DNA of 64,000 nucleotides from Agelas oroides (lineage: Eukaryota; Porifera; Demospongiae; Agelasida; Agelasidae), in NCBI GenBank assembly GCA_949130485.1, contig OX422185.1:10886118-10950117 (forward strand), given 5' to 3'. Made by a program: the position numbers and the translations under genes. Below, in pieces: positions 22,441 to 33,035 of the stretch. How positions within the stretch are numbered: position 1 is the first letter of the stretch; each line of letters begins with the position of its first letter. The notes below the pieces were generated by a model. That model was not told where the DNA came from. It did not search any database and saw only the letters and a program-made list of their open reading frames with translations.

Positions 22441-23940
22441 ACATGAGCAACCAATGAACCACCTCTCCCTGAAGAAATAAAAAAGGCAGGCTTAGATGTT
22501 ATGCAAAGTCACCCACTGTGCAGGATGCATTTCAGCCAATACATACCAAGCCTCATCAGCTATACACTGGGGTGCCTGAGGGATGGGGACTGCTATTTCA
22601 CGCGCAAAATGCAGTCAGGTAGAAGCTCCTCAAACATAGTGTCTCTTTGTGCAACTGCCTTCGAAAATTGTTGCTACCATACTGGACACAGTATTTGGAC
22701 CTTTTTGTACAAACCAATTTATAGTCACATTGCATAATGTATTTTACTGAAGCTATCGCAGAGTACACTGGTATATTTCCCATGACTGTATCGTAAAGAA
22801 TGCAAATGTGCAAAGTTTGACAGGACACTCCAAGGTATGTTGTCATTCATGATTTAACTACTTGCATACAGCATAGGTAGTTTTAGGGGTGTTTGCTTAC
22901 CCATGCAGCAACCGGGACAAAGATGCATGCTAATATTTTGCATGTGCTTGCGCGGATGATTTGGGGTCTGAATGCATACCTGCCATTCCAGGGAATTTTT
23001 GACTCTCTAAGATACAATTTTGAACCATCTGATACCAGAATGTGCACAGGGTAGCTACTACTGTGGATAATCAGTGGCGATTCCAAAAGAGGATTCTAAC
23101 AAATATCCCACTGTCTTTGTAGATTAAAAACCTCTCTCATTGCTGTTCAGCCTTATAGATAGTCTGCAGAGTTGTTGTTAGTTAAGGTGGTACTCCACCC
23201 TGTATTTTCAAGGTCGACAAACCTGGAATCAAAGCTGATAAACTTCTTCGCCTTCTTAATTTGTTAGCAATTGGTCAGTTTTGAAAGTCTTCAACCTTTC
23301 ACTGTCCATGGGATTTTTATAGCTTCTGGTTGGCATTGGCAGCAAATAATGTGTTCATAATTAAGTTAGTTAAGATGTGGCCTAGCAGAACCCCTGATGT
23401 GGTGGTCGGAACATTGAAGATAAGCTTAGATCTACTTCTTTTTTTTTTACATCGTAACCACACCCCAAGTAGAAAGGAATTAGTGACTGAATAGCCCAGT
23501 TTGTCTTACCACATAATGACTGCCAATCAGCGGCATAATGGCTATTGGGAAACTTTAGTTACAAAGAGTCACTTGTGCAACAGAAATTGAATGGGTGGTG
23601 GGTAATCCATTCCTGTGGTCTGGTTTATTGGTACTAGTTGCTTTGCTGTTGGTGAGGAGGGTTGTATAGTAATGCATATACAGTGAGGTCAGGCTATGAA
23701 GATTCCCTTGTGTACGTATGCAATCATGTATCTATGAAATCTCTTTCTTACTAAGCATGCACACTGTAAAAACTAAATGTTGAACGTCACTACCAGGAGC
23801 GAATACCAAGCTGGCATCTTCGATGGGCACTTTGAATTAAAATTGCATGCAGAGCATAAAAGCTATCCATCACTGGACAGACATCATTCCTATACAGACA
23901 AAAGTCAATGTTCCATCAGGATTTTGCACTATTTACAGCC
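22441..23940. other. Intergenic, no gene recognised
   Basis: No coding region was recognised. Several weak open frames have no visible domain or splice context. Confidence 0.4.
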
Positions 23941-23947
23941 ATTTCGG

Positions 23948-24390
23948 TTAGTTAGTTAGTTAGTTAAATTTTCATTTTTAACAGGAAAAGTCCCTTCAGC
24001 CTGAAGGCTGGTCCACCAGGGAGTCCTGCATAACAAGTACAAACAACAACAATTTAGACTATAATAATATTACAAGTTATAAAAAATATATATCTACTAT
24101 AAATCCTGTATAATTAGTCATTGTTCTAACTATAACTTGTCCAGGAGGTATTTCTTCAAACATCTCTTGAAATTGTCCACCGAGCCCAGTTCCTTTAGTT
24201 CAACTGGCAGTTTGTTCCAGCGGTTCACTCAATGGGTTTAATAATTCACTGTGACAAAGACAAAGATGCAGCATGTTGCCTGTTGCTGTCCAACACGTTT
24301 TCATCTGTCAATGTCACCAACCAATTCTTTATATGAAACACAGGCCTGTCGCCCAGAATGGAGAATCAGAACAACTTAAAATCAGTAGCT
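23948..24390 (-). mobile_element. 5'-truncated LINE, 3' end
   Basis: The minus strand encodes RWNKLPVELKELGSVDNF followed by KRCLKKYLLDKL and a stop near 24137. This is the typical C-terminus of many non-LTR reverse-transcriptase ORFs (W-x-LP, then an FK-x-LK helix). The 3' end finishes in a GTTA/CTAA microsatellite at 23946-23966, as in elements that end in short tandem repeats. Upstream coding sequence is lost or out of frame. Confidence 0.7.
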
Positions 24391-25082
24391 ATGTGTACAT
24401 AGCTAGATATAGCTACCAGAGGAGGCCATAATTTTGCAACCCATGCACATGGACTCCTGCTGAGACTTATGAGTTTTGGTGCATCGGTGGACTTGTAAAT
24501 CTCTACTGAATACCTTAGAAAAAGCTATAGAACAATTGGCTAGCTAGGTGCCTTGCCAATCAAGCACGTCAGCAGTCAAGGTCAAAGAACAACAGTCATG
24601 CAACGATTAAATAAGATGACATAATTATCCGTTTCAAGCAGGGTGAACTTATATTAGCCTATCCCGTGGTCGATGCAGAAGGGCGGCAGAAGCCTGGGAA
24701 GATATGACTTATCAGGGGCAGATCCAGAGATTGAAGAAGGGAGGGCATACATATAGAGTGGGGGTTGGTGCGGCGCGTGTATAGCACGCAGCATTCTGGG
24801 GGGATCTACATCTGGGGGCATGCTCCCTGAGGAAAATGTTTTAAGTTAGAGCATATGAGAGTGCTTCTGAGGCCATTGGAGACTATACACCATAACCAAG
24901 CAAAAATTATGGCAACTGGACTGTAACTAAGGCGATTCATCATATCATCGTATCTCGGAGCCCCTTTCCTTCAGAATCAGCCTTTGCATTTGAGGCACTG
25001 CCACGAAACTGTCTCTTGGGAGCCCCCCGTGCCCCCCATGCCTTCCCCCTGCATGGATACATGCCACTGCTTATTTTATGAA
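24391..25082. other. Intergenic with transposon scraps
   Basis: No gene recognised. Another GGGGGCATGCTCCCTGAGG block lies at about 24813-24832, shared with several other places in the window. Confidence 0.4.
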
Positions 25083-25714
25083 GTCACATAAAAGTTTTCT
25101 GAATGAAAACAAGTCCATGTAGGGATGGAACCCTCAAAAACCAAACAAACTAGATGGGAATGACACCACAACACTTACACACCATCCCTACATCTTGTGC
25201 CATTTTGCCAAATATGCTTTGTGTTTGTCAGTTGTGTGTATAGGAGGGTTGTGGAAGACAGTGGGGTGGGAAGTGCTGGGTGTGTAGTGCATGTTCATGT
25301 GCATGGGGATTGAGTTATGTTGTGGGTGGCTGCAATGTAGTTGCTACTGGGCATGGCAGATACAGTCTGTCTTGTATGCAGAAACTGTGGAGTGCATGAG
25401 CAGTGCTGGGTCTGTATGGTATGTTGGAGTTTAAGTTATCTATGTTGTGAAGTTTTATTGCTGCTGAACATGGCAGATATGGATTGTCTTTTATGTGGAA
25501 GGCTGTGGAGTGAGGAATACTGAGTTCCGTGTTCATTTAGTAAGTGTGAATAGGCTAAGTGCATGTACAGAGTTTTGTAGTGTGCATAGTTGGCAAAATG
25601 GCACAAGATGTGGGGATGGTGTGAAAGTGTTGTGTCATTCCCATCTAGTTTGGTTGGTTTTTGAGGGTTCCAGCCCTACATGCACTTGTTTTCATTCAGA
25701 CAACTTTTATTGTG
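25083..25714. mobile_element. DNA element with 130-bp terminal inverted repeats
   Basis: Arms of about 129 bp (25083-25211 and 25590-25714) are imperfect reverse complements. They share TGAATGAAAACAAGT, the ACCATCCC(T/C)ACATCTTGTG block and the GCCATTTTGCCAA block. The interior is GT-rich, with no transposase. A second copy lies at 35213-35772. Confidence 0.8.
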
Positions 25715-26822
25715 AGTTGTTCCTTTTGTTTTTTTTTGTATTGTTTTAGGAATGGTAAGAAAGAAGAGAGGTGCATGGGAGGCGAAGATACATGGTCTGT
25801 AAAGTATAAAAGTATATAGAACTTTGTTGTTCACAAAGGACAAAGAATCATCATAAATTCTTCCAAGTGAAATTGTAAATGCAAACATCAAACTTCGTTA
25901 TCTATGGGGTTGTCTAGCAAGCCAAAGCAAAGCCTCATGAAACTCAAGTGCAAAGCACATGGGTTTTATGAGGCTTTGCATGCGGGCTTTCTACACTGTG
26001 GTGTCAAACCAATTTAGACTATAGCTACTCACCGTAAAACTGTTGCTGTAATGGTGTCTTACGACTCAATACTATGTGATCTCTGTTGGGACGAAGTCTA
26101 CAGAGAGTTTCTATATAGTAGTCCACATGAAATGAGTGGGGGCTGAACAACCCCAGTTTCTGTAGCCGCCTCCTCTAGTGCAGAAGTTTTTGAATGAAGC
26201 CACCATTGACTCAGTGCTACAAGCTGCACTAGAGCAATTCGAGTAGCAAGCTACCAATAGGCTGCTACTTGCTGCATTGGAGGAATATGAAGACTCATGC
26301 ACAACACAAAAGAAGGAGGATGTTAAGAAGACACCAGCCAAAATACTACCACCAACTCTAAGTAAACATTGTAGGTGTATTAAATGCATTTTTGTTGTAA
26401 ATGACCATAACAAGCAAATTTGGCTAGTGTTCTAAGTTGCCAGCTAGTGTTTTAAGCATCAAGTATACCTCGTATCTAGGTGAGTTACAACTAACAACTG
26501 ACCAGATTACAGAAGACTTCAGCTATAGACTAAACGGAAGTAGAAACTGTTGCACTTGCAAAATACACATGCTCGGTGTGGGAGTCCTCACATACACTTT
26601 CATTTACAGCAGCTCTAGCAAATTATACATAGCTACTTTATAATACTTCTCCTGGAAGCATGCACATCCCCTCTCTATGTTTCATGTTATACCACCTGAC
26701 CTTGGCTGCTGCAGTCTTCATATTTCACGGTGAGCTATATTTAAACACGCGCTCGGTTCAGCTTCCGGGCGCGTACTTGCTATGAATAATGTTGTTCTAA
26801 AAATGGCGTATAGCACTAAGCA
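25715..26822. other. Intergenic with a small hairpin
   Basis: A palindrome CAAAGCCTCATGAAACTC / GGGTTTTATGAGGCTTTG lies at about 25930-25980. At 26185-26370 the plus strand reads with one internal stop as two similar units (QAALEQFE, LAALEEYE) followed by a Lys-rich tail. This may be a relic of a transposon or gene, but it was not identified. Confidence 0.4.
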
Positions 26823-27310
26823 TTAAGACCCTAGAGGAGGTTGGAAGCTAGTTAATGATACGCGCGAGGTAGCAATTAGTGCTACGCGAATGACGTAATC
26901 ATACTGACTGTCATAGAGGCCCGTAGTGAAAGGTCAACTCGATGTACACAAGCAGCTATCGTTTGTTTGGGACAAAACTCACTCAGTGGATACTGCCAGG
27001 TGCGCTCTAGATCGACCGCTATTATAATAGCTCTTCCTTACGCGCGAAGCGTTTGAGTGTGTTCTTGGGAATCCCCACGGAAAATTCTGCTTATCATAAA
27101 ATGCCATAGAGGTCGATCTAGAGTTCACCTAGCAGTATCCACTGAGTGAGTTTCTTCCCAAACAAACGAAAGCTGTTTGTGTAAATCGAGTTGACCTTTC
27201 ACTATGGGCCTCTATGGCAGTCAGTATGATTACGTCATTCGCGTAGCACTAATTACTATCTCACGCGTATCACTAATTACTAGCTTCCAACCTCCTCTGT
27301 TAAGACCCTA
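26823..27310. mobile_element. Foldback element with about 185-bp inverted repeats and target duplication
   Basis: Arms 26833-27017 and 27111-27298 are reverse complements with scattered mismatches. They share the GTAGCACTAATT region, GACGTAATCATACTGACTG, GAGTTGACCTTTCACTA and the CTAGATCGACC block. The spacer of 93 bp has no coding capacity. The direct repeat TTAAGACCCTA at 26823-26833 and 27300-27310 looks like a target-site duplication. The insertion abuts a small palindrome at 27299-27338. Confidence 0.8.
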
Positions 27311-27338
27311 AGTCTAAGTTTAGACTTATGGTCTTAAC
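27299..27338. repeat. 40-bp palindrome
   Basis: GTTAAGACCCTAAGTCT faces AGACTTATGGTCTTAAC with a 6-base loop. It probably belonged to the target into which the neighbouring foldback element inserted. Confidence 0.7.
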
Positions 27339-27465
27339 ATCGGAGTGCTTGAGAATCACTGATCATAGTACGAGTTCTAGGATAACGATAAGTAGTGAGT
27401 GCAATACCCAGTGATTTATGCTGTTTGTTCGCGTTTGAATCGTTGGAATAGCTTCACCCGTAATC

Positions 27466-30400
27466 GTGCTAGCCTGGCTTACACTCAAAAAAGAAGTCAG
27501 AAGATTGACTTCTGTGACTTCTGTGACTGGTGACTTGTACTATTTCCCCGTTTTAGCGCCAGTTGAACACGTTCAGCCAAGCAATCACGAACTATGTGAC
27601 AACGACTGCCCAAGGGAGGGTACCTACTCCCACAGGCAACACTTAGTAAGTGACAGTGGGGGGATGGGGGGAGGGGGGGAGGGGGAAAAGGGAAGTGGGG
27701 ATGGAAGCCTAGGTGGGGACCAACTGTTGTTGGGTTTTGTGAACTGCAGAGGTTGGTGGTGAAGAGAGGTAGATATAAAGCTAACGTTGCAGGAGTTGAA
27801 GCTAGATGTTCTTGGTTTGGCTGAGACTTTCTTGAGGGAAGAAGAGGAGGCATCAGTAGCAGGTTATGTGTGGTATGGACATAATAGAGAGGGGTGCAAA
27901 CGAGCAAGCGGGGGAGTGGGAATGTTAGTACGGAAAGAGTTGCAGTCTAGGTTGTTGTCATGTCAGAGGGAAGGAGTAGTGTGGATGGAGCTAAAGTTAA
28001 GGGAAGGAAGGAAAGTAGCGGTAGGAGTGATGTATGCTAATCCTGAGGGGGTGAGGACTGATGACACAGAAGATCAATTTGAAGAGGTGCAGGAGGAGAT
28101 AGGTAGGCTACAGGAAGAAGGATATGAGGTTGTTGTAATGGGTGACTTTAATGCACATATTGGGTTGGGTGTTGAGCAACAACCAAACAGAAATGGTCGG
28201 AGACTTTTGAACCTGGTATGGGCCGGTGAACTGATCATTGGGAATGAACTTCCACAGTGTCAGGGGAGGTGGACTTGGGAGTGTGAGCAAAAGAGATCAG
28301 TAATTGACTATATACTGTTCTCAAGGGGACTAGTTGTGGAGAAAATGCAGATTGAGGATTCAGAGAGGAAGGAGATAGGATCTGACCACAATCTCCTATG
28401 GTGTGAAGTGAGAACGGGAAACCTAGAAAAGGCGGTGTTACAGGATCGGTACAAGTGGAGAATTGATGGGAAATGTGACTGGGAGGAGTACCAGGATGCA
28501 GTTATGGCAGAGTTCGCAGACTGGGACGCCCAACTTGGTGAGCTGAACCAGAACCTAGAAGGAGAACAACTAGTTGAGGCAGCATGGGAGAGTTGGATGA
28601 AGAAGGTCATTACAGCAGCAGAAAGAGGGATCAGGAAGAAGAAGATCAGAGAGAACTCAAAAGGTTGGTGGTCAAAAGAGATTGAAGCAGCTATCCAAGC
28701 AAGAAAAGAAGCATGTAGGAAGGTCAGAGAGGCAAGACAAAGGAAGACTGCTACCCTTAATATTAGATGGAAGGACTATAAGGACAAGAGGAAGGCTGTG
28801 AAGAAACTGTTGAGGAGGGAGAAGAAGGAGATGAGGAGAAAGACCTTGAAGAAAATTAGGGAACAGGGGGGAGCCAGCAGTAAACTATTCTGGTCAGATC
28901 TTGTTAGAAGAAAAAGGAAGAGAAAGAGCATACCAAGATTGAAGAGCGAGATGGGACGAGTAGTGGAAAGCCAGGAGGAAGTGGTAGAGGAACTAGCCAA
29001 GCATTGGGAGGAGCTAGGAAGAAGGAAAGAGAGTGAAAGTACTATGGAAGAAGTCAGAATGGAGGGTAGTGAAGTACGGTCAGACATATGTGAGATGGTG
29101 ACATTTGATGAAGTGGTTGGAATCCTGAAACAGTTGAAGAGGGGTAAAGCCACTGGACCAGATGATATTCCCAATGAGATGATGATGTATGGTGGTACGA
29201 GGATGGTGGTGACTATGGTGCAGCTGTTCAACCTTGTTGTACAGCAAGCATGTTGCCCGAAGGACTGGAGGAGGAGCTACGTAGTGCCACTTTACAAGGA
29301 TGGGGACCCAGAGACAGCGAGCAATTATAGAGGAATTGCATTGGGAAGTTGTGTGGCTAAGGCGTTGGCAAAGCTGCTTTCAAGGAGGCTGGGCATATTT
29401 GCTGAGGAGGAGATCTTAACAGAGGCCCAGGGAGGATTTAGATCTGAGAGGAGGTGTGCTGACCAGATATTGATTCTGAGGGGTGTGTGTGAGCTGAGGA
29501 GGAAAGAAAAGAAGGGGACATACATGGCATTTCTGGATGTAAGCAAGGCGTATGATACAGTCTGGCGTGATGGGTTGTGGAGGAAAATGCAGCAGTACGG
29601 GGTAGAGGAGAAGTTTGTCCGCATCTGTAGAGGATTGTATAAAGGGATTGAAGCAAGTGTGGTGTTGGAAGGGGAACAGTCAAGATGGTTTCCGGTTGAA
29701 ACAGGGTTACGCCAAGGTTGCCCATTGTCACCGCTGTTATACAGCATATACGTAATGGACATGATGAAGCAGCTAGAAGAAAAAGGTTTGGGAATGATAA
29801 TGGATGGAATTTGGTGTGGGGGTCTGATGTATGCGGATGACATTGTACTGTTAGCGGAGACAGGTGATGAATTGCAGGAAATGCTGGATGTGGTAGGTCA
29901 CTATGCACAGGAGTGGAGGTTTCGTTTCAATGCACGGAAGAGCAAAACGATGGTAGTTGGAGCAAATAGTGAAGAGAGCTGGTCGATTAACGGAGAGCAA
30001 ATGGAAGAAGTGATAGCATTCAAATACCTAGGTGTTTGGCTGGATCGGAAGATGAGAGGGAATGTGCAAATGGAGAGAATGAGGGAGAAGGCTGAGGAGT
30101 GGGCAGGAAGGACCGAGTGGATGAGTCGAGTTAATGGCCAGATAGAGGTAGAACGAGGAAGGTTGGTATGGGAACTTCTGGCTCGTCCAAGCCTTGAACA
30201 TGCAGCAAGTGTATGGTGGACAGCAGGAAAGGTAGCCAGCAAGCGGTTAGAAGCTGTCCAAGACAGGGTTGGCAGGAAGCTACTTGGAGCAAGCAGGTCT
30301 GTGGCAGGAGTAGCAGTACGAGGAGACCTAGGGTGGAAGAAGCTAGCGGAAAGGAGGGAAGAGAAGAAGGTGCTCTATGGAAGGAGGGTGGAGAGGCTTG

Positions 30401-31255
30401 ATGACAGTAGGTTGGTCAAAATGATAATGGAGAAGATGCAGGATTGTGGAAGTGTTAGCTGGCAGGGTGAGTATAATCTGTTGTTAAGGAAGTATGGGTT
30501 GGAAGGTAGTGAGACAGGGTCAGCAAAGGAGTGGAAAGAGAGGGTTCATGAGAAAACCTGCAGGGATTGGATGGAAGAAATAGAAGGAAAAAGTAGCCTG
30601 AAGTGGTATCAGATGGTGAAGGAAGAGGCAGGATTGGAGGAGTACACAAGGTCTTTGGTAGGTCAGGAAGGGGTAAGGCTCCGGTTTAGGCTGAGAACAG
30701 GATCAGCAGGCCTCTTCGAGGACAAAAAGCGGTGTAGGATGTGTGATGATGAAAGGTGCGTGTTGTGTAACAGTTGCAAAGTAGAGGATGTGGAACACTT
30801 TCTGGTGAGATGCGAGGAGTTTAGGTGGGAGAGGCAGGACTTGTTAGAGAAGATAAGGCAGATGGAAGGAACACAAGAGTGGATAGATGAGTATGGAAGG
30901 GTAGGGGATGAGGGAAAGATGGCACTGCTGTTGGGGAGGAGCGTAAAGAGTTTGGAGAGGGAAGTGGGAGATAGAGTGGATGAGTGTGTTATGGAGGAAG
31001 TGAGGAAGTGGTGGCAGAGGAGGAAGGAACTGGTTTACGGTGGAAGTCCCCATGAACCTGGACCCCTATAACCCCCAAACTCGGCCCCCCCTTAACCATC
31101 AATAACCATGTCATGGTAGTCATAATTATTCAATTACCCAGTTTGTATCGAGTGCTGTATCTGTACTATATCTGTGCTGTACTAGTATAGCCACTACCAT
31201 GCATGCTCATGTACCTGTGATGGCCCAAACGGGCTCAACTATTCCAATTAAATCA
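27466..31255 (+). mobile_element. Non-LTR retrotransposon (APE-type LINE), nearly full length
   Basis: The element includes a G-rich 5' part (about 27655-27715), one long ORF and a 3' untranslated region. That region ends about 31255 after CCCAAACGGGCTCAACTATT and an ATTAAA signal. No long poly(A) tail or clear flanking duplication was found, so the borders are approximate. The 5' border is unknown; TTCTGTGACTGGTGACTTGTA at about 27518 also occurs near 31975. I do not assign a clade. Confidence 0.8.
27763..31071 (+). CDS. LINE ORF: AP endonuclease, reverse transcriptase, zinc knuckle
   Basis: The frame is open from 27763 to the stop at 31069-31071, about 1100 codons. It has no ATG at its left edge, because it is the continuation of a frame cut by TGA 27760-27762. 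Upstream of that stop the same frame reads VNCRGWW, the expected start of the endonuclease fold, so the element has lost its first coding part to one nonsense change. Endonuclease motifs are VVVMGDFNAHIG (near 28140), RSVIDYILFSRGL and GSDHNLLWCEV (near 28380). A basic linker follows. Reverse transcriptase runs about 29100-29950, with GKATGPDDIPNEM, SNYRGIALGS, FLDVSKAYDTVW, GLRQGCPLSPLLY and the catalytic YADD near 29830. The C-terminus holds CRMC--ERCVLC--C and EDVEHFLVRC, a Cys/His knuckle. Its enzymes would copy LINE RNA into target DNA in the nucleus. The frame is otherwise intact, suggesting a recent insertion. Confidence 0.9.
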   Translation, partial: REVDIKLTLQELKLDVLGLAETFLREEEEASVAGYVWYGHNREGCKRASGGVGMLVRKELQSRLLSCQREGVVWMELKLREGRKVAVGVMYANPEGVRTDDTEDQFEEVQEEIGRLQEEGYEVVVMGDFNAHIGLGVEQQPNRNGRRLLNLVWAGELIIGNELPQCQGRWTWECEQKRSVIDYILFSRGLVVEKMQIEDSERKEIGSDHNLLWCEVRTGNLEKAVLQDRYKWRIDGKCDWEEYQDAVMAEFADWDAQLGELNQNLEGEQLVEAAWESWMKKVITAAERGIRKKKIRENSKGWWSKEIEAAIQARKEACRKVREARQRKTATLNIRWKDYKDKRKAVKKLLRREKKEMRRKTLKKIREQGGASSKLFWSDLVRRKRKRKSIPRLKSEMGRVVESQEEVVEELAKHWEELGRRKESESTMEEVRMEGSEVRSDICEMVTFDEVVGILKQLKRGKATGPDDIPNEMMMYGGTRMVVTMVQLFNLVVQQACCPKDWRRSYVVPLYKDGDPETASNYRGIALGSCVAKALAKLLSRRLGIFAEEEILTEAQGGFRSERRCADQILILRGVCELRRKEKKGTYMAFLDVSKAYDTVWRDGLWRKMQQYGVEEKFVRICRGLYKGIEASVVLEGEQSRWFPVETGLRQGCPLSPLLYSIYVMDMMKQLEEKGLGMIMDGIWCGGLMYADDIVLLAETGDELQEMLDVVGHYAQEWRFRFNARKSKTMVVGANSEESWSINGEQMEEVIAFKYLGVWLDRKMRGNVQMERMREKAEEWAGRTEWMSRVNGQIEVERGRLVWELLARPSLEHAASVWWTAGKVASKRLEAVQDRVGRKLLGASRSVAGVAVRGDLGWKKLAERREEKKVLYGRRVERLDDSRLVKMIMEKMQDCGSVSWQGEYNLLLRKYGLEGSETGSAKEWKERVHEKTCRDWMEEIEGKSSLKWYQMVKEEAGLEEYTRSLVGQEGVRLRFRLRTGSAGLFEDKKRCRMCDDERCVLCNSCKVEDVEHFLVRCEEFRWERQDLLEKIRQMEGTQEWIDEYGRVGDEGKMALLLGRSVKSLEREVGDRVDECVMEEVRKWWQRRKELVYGGSPHEPGPL

Positions 31256-31731
31256 TACCTGATATGGCTCGTGGAGGCTTTTGACTAATCTAACGCAGAC
31301 ATTTCGAGCGTGTCATGTATGTGGCCACCATTTTTTTTCGGGGTCATCCCTACATATGGCGTGCTACCGTATGCCATAATACTAGCTTGGCGAGTAACTA
31401 AACTCTCGTTGTTCGCGAAATACAGCAATGCGACTATAAAATACTATAATACAATTTACAATATATACACTTGCGCATGCATATCTTGCCAGCAATAGCG
31501 CAGCAGGATTGCTTGTTGGAAGCTTCCTTGCGACCTTTTCTGTTCGAATTTCGCACATTTGCTACACGTGATCTACTCATGCTTGCTAGTAACCCACAGC
31601 GTGTGAATTTGGCTCGTTCCTGACGATGCAGCTAACCAAGAGCGCTACCCCTCAGCGTTTAAATTTGACTTGTTCCTGACGCCGCAGCAAAGCTTGAATT
31701 TGACAAATTTTCTGCAAACCAATTTGGCCAA
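31256..31731. other. Intergenic, no gene recognised
   Basis: A TTCCTGACG motif in a TTTGRCTYGTTCCTGACGNNGC context repeats near 31615 and 31671. No gene was recognised. Confidence 0.35.
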
Positions 31732-31806
31732 TACGAATGCTAGTCTCGCGTGGCCACACCCATTTCTTGCGGAAAGGGGTGTGGCCACGCGAGACTATAC
31801 GAATGC
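31732..31806. mobile_element. Short MITE with 9-bp target duplication
   Basis: The ends TAGTCTCGCGTGGCCACACC and the exact complement (31741-31760, 31778-31797) form a 57-bp hairpin element. It is flanked by TACGAATGC at 31732-31740 and 31798-31806. The 9-bp duplication fits a Mutator-type or hAT-type origin. Confidence 0.85.
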
Positions 31807-32229
31807 TACACTACATTGTGGTTTAGCATGACCTGTTGCTAAGGTACACAAACTGCATGGTGTTACAGATGTTATAGATCACTGTGGTTGATATACATCT
31901 CTCGCGCGCGCGCAGTCATACCAGGATAACCACAGCTTCTTCAGCTATCACTCATTCTGCAACTCAGAGATTTTCTTCTGTGACTGGTGACTTGTATCAA
32001 GGTACTCAAATAGGAACAGAGTTTGGATTACTGAACTACTATCTGTATAGATATGGAGACACGAAACTATTCTGCTAGCACTTAACTGCTGCACTGCAGT
32101 CTGAATGCTAGCACTAAACTGCTGCAGTCTGTACACTAGTAATCATTACTGTCTGTGTATGAGCTAGCACAAAACTGCTGTGGTCTGTATGCTAGTACTA
32201 AGGAGCTGTATGTTCAGCAGGGTCGGCGG
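31807..32229. repeat. Diverged piece of the 1.7-kb repeat family plus a tandem motif
   Basis: ATCACTGTGGTTGATA near 31876 matches the motif in the repeats at 37.6 and 54.4 kb. The motif GCTAGCACTAAACTGCTGC recurs about four times between 32065 and 32205, diverged. No gene recognised. Confidence 0.5.
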
Positions 32230-32672
32230 AGCAGGTCCGGCAGACCCGGCGACCATCGGACCAATATTTTGACTGAGATGGTGTCGCCGACCCTTCGCTT
32301 GTGGACGAGAAACACGCATATCATCTGGGAAACCGCGTGAAGAAGCGTCGCACGAAAGCCAGTCAAAGTTTTGCTTCGCATTTAGTCTGAACCTATTCCA
32401 AGCCACGCCGGTCAAGAATGTATGGCCACCGCACTCAAAATCTGCTCGTTCTCAGGTCTCCAATGTTGTCTTTTACGCTTGGACCGCGACGTTCGTGTGG
32501 GCACGAATCTGTGCGAATGCGCGATGGCGTCGGGACGCGAAGAGAATCAAAATTATGTTACCATGCCAGGACTAAAGCGAAGACTTCAAGTGATCTTTTA
32601 GGCCCAAAAATGACCTCAGAAGCCATGTATCTCAGAGCATCCTGGGGGAACATGCCCCCAGACCCCCTAGCT
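32230..32672. repeat. Dispersed repeat S, copy 1
   Basis: This block resembles 56993-57785 over several segments: CCGACCCTTCG, ATGTTACCATGCCAGGACTA and GGCCCAAAA(A)TGACCTCAGAAG. The two copies share the remnant coding track PIPS-A-QEC-ATALK-CSFSGL, but it is interrupted here. It lies about 360 bp upstream of the first secreted-family gene. Confidence 0.65.
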
Positions 32673-33035
32673 TAAATCTACGTAGTAATTCAAGCACTCA
32701 GGTACAGGTACCGTGGTAAGCCGGATCAATGCACTTGCGCTTCCGCCGAGCCTGTATCGCTGTCTGTGATACTAGCACTGAACTGCCGCCGTACTATGGT
32801 TGTGGGCTAGCACTAAGACATATCCGAATGTGTTTGGTCATTCGTGAACCCCATCATTTTTCAGAGATTCAGACAAATCGTTCACGTGCAATGTGTTCCG
32901 AAACGTGAGCCATGAGAATCAGTTAGACAGTATTGAAGCAGCATTCCAGCTGCTTTCAGGAGAACGTTGATTTGAGTTTACCATGTACTTGTCATTTCTG
33001 AGCTTGTTTAACAGTTCATTGCTTTTGTTTGGCAG

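Noticed and set aside
29325-29908. Long open frames antisense to the LINE reverse transcriptase (172 and 156 codons)
   Set aside because: They mirror the purine-rich coding strand of the reverse transcriptase and show no domain or start context.
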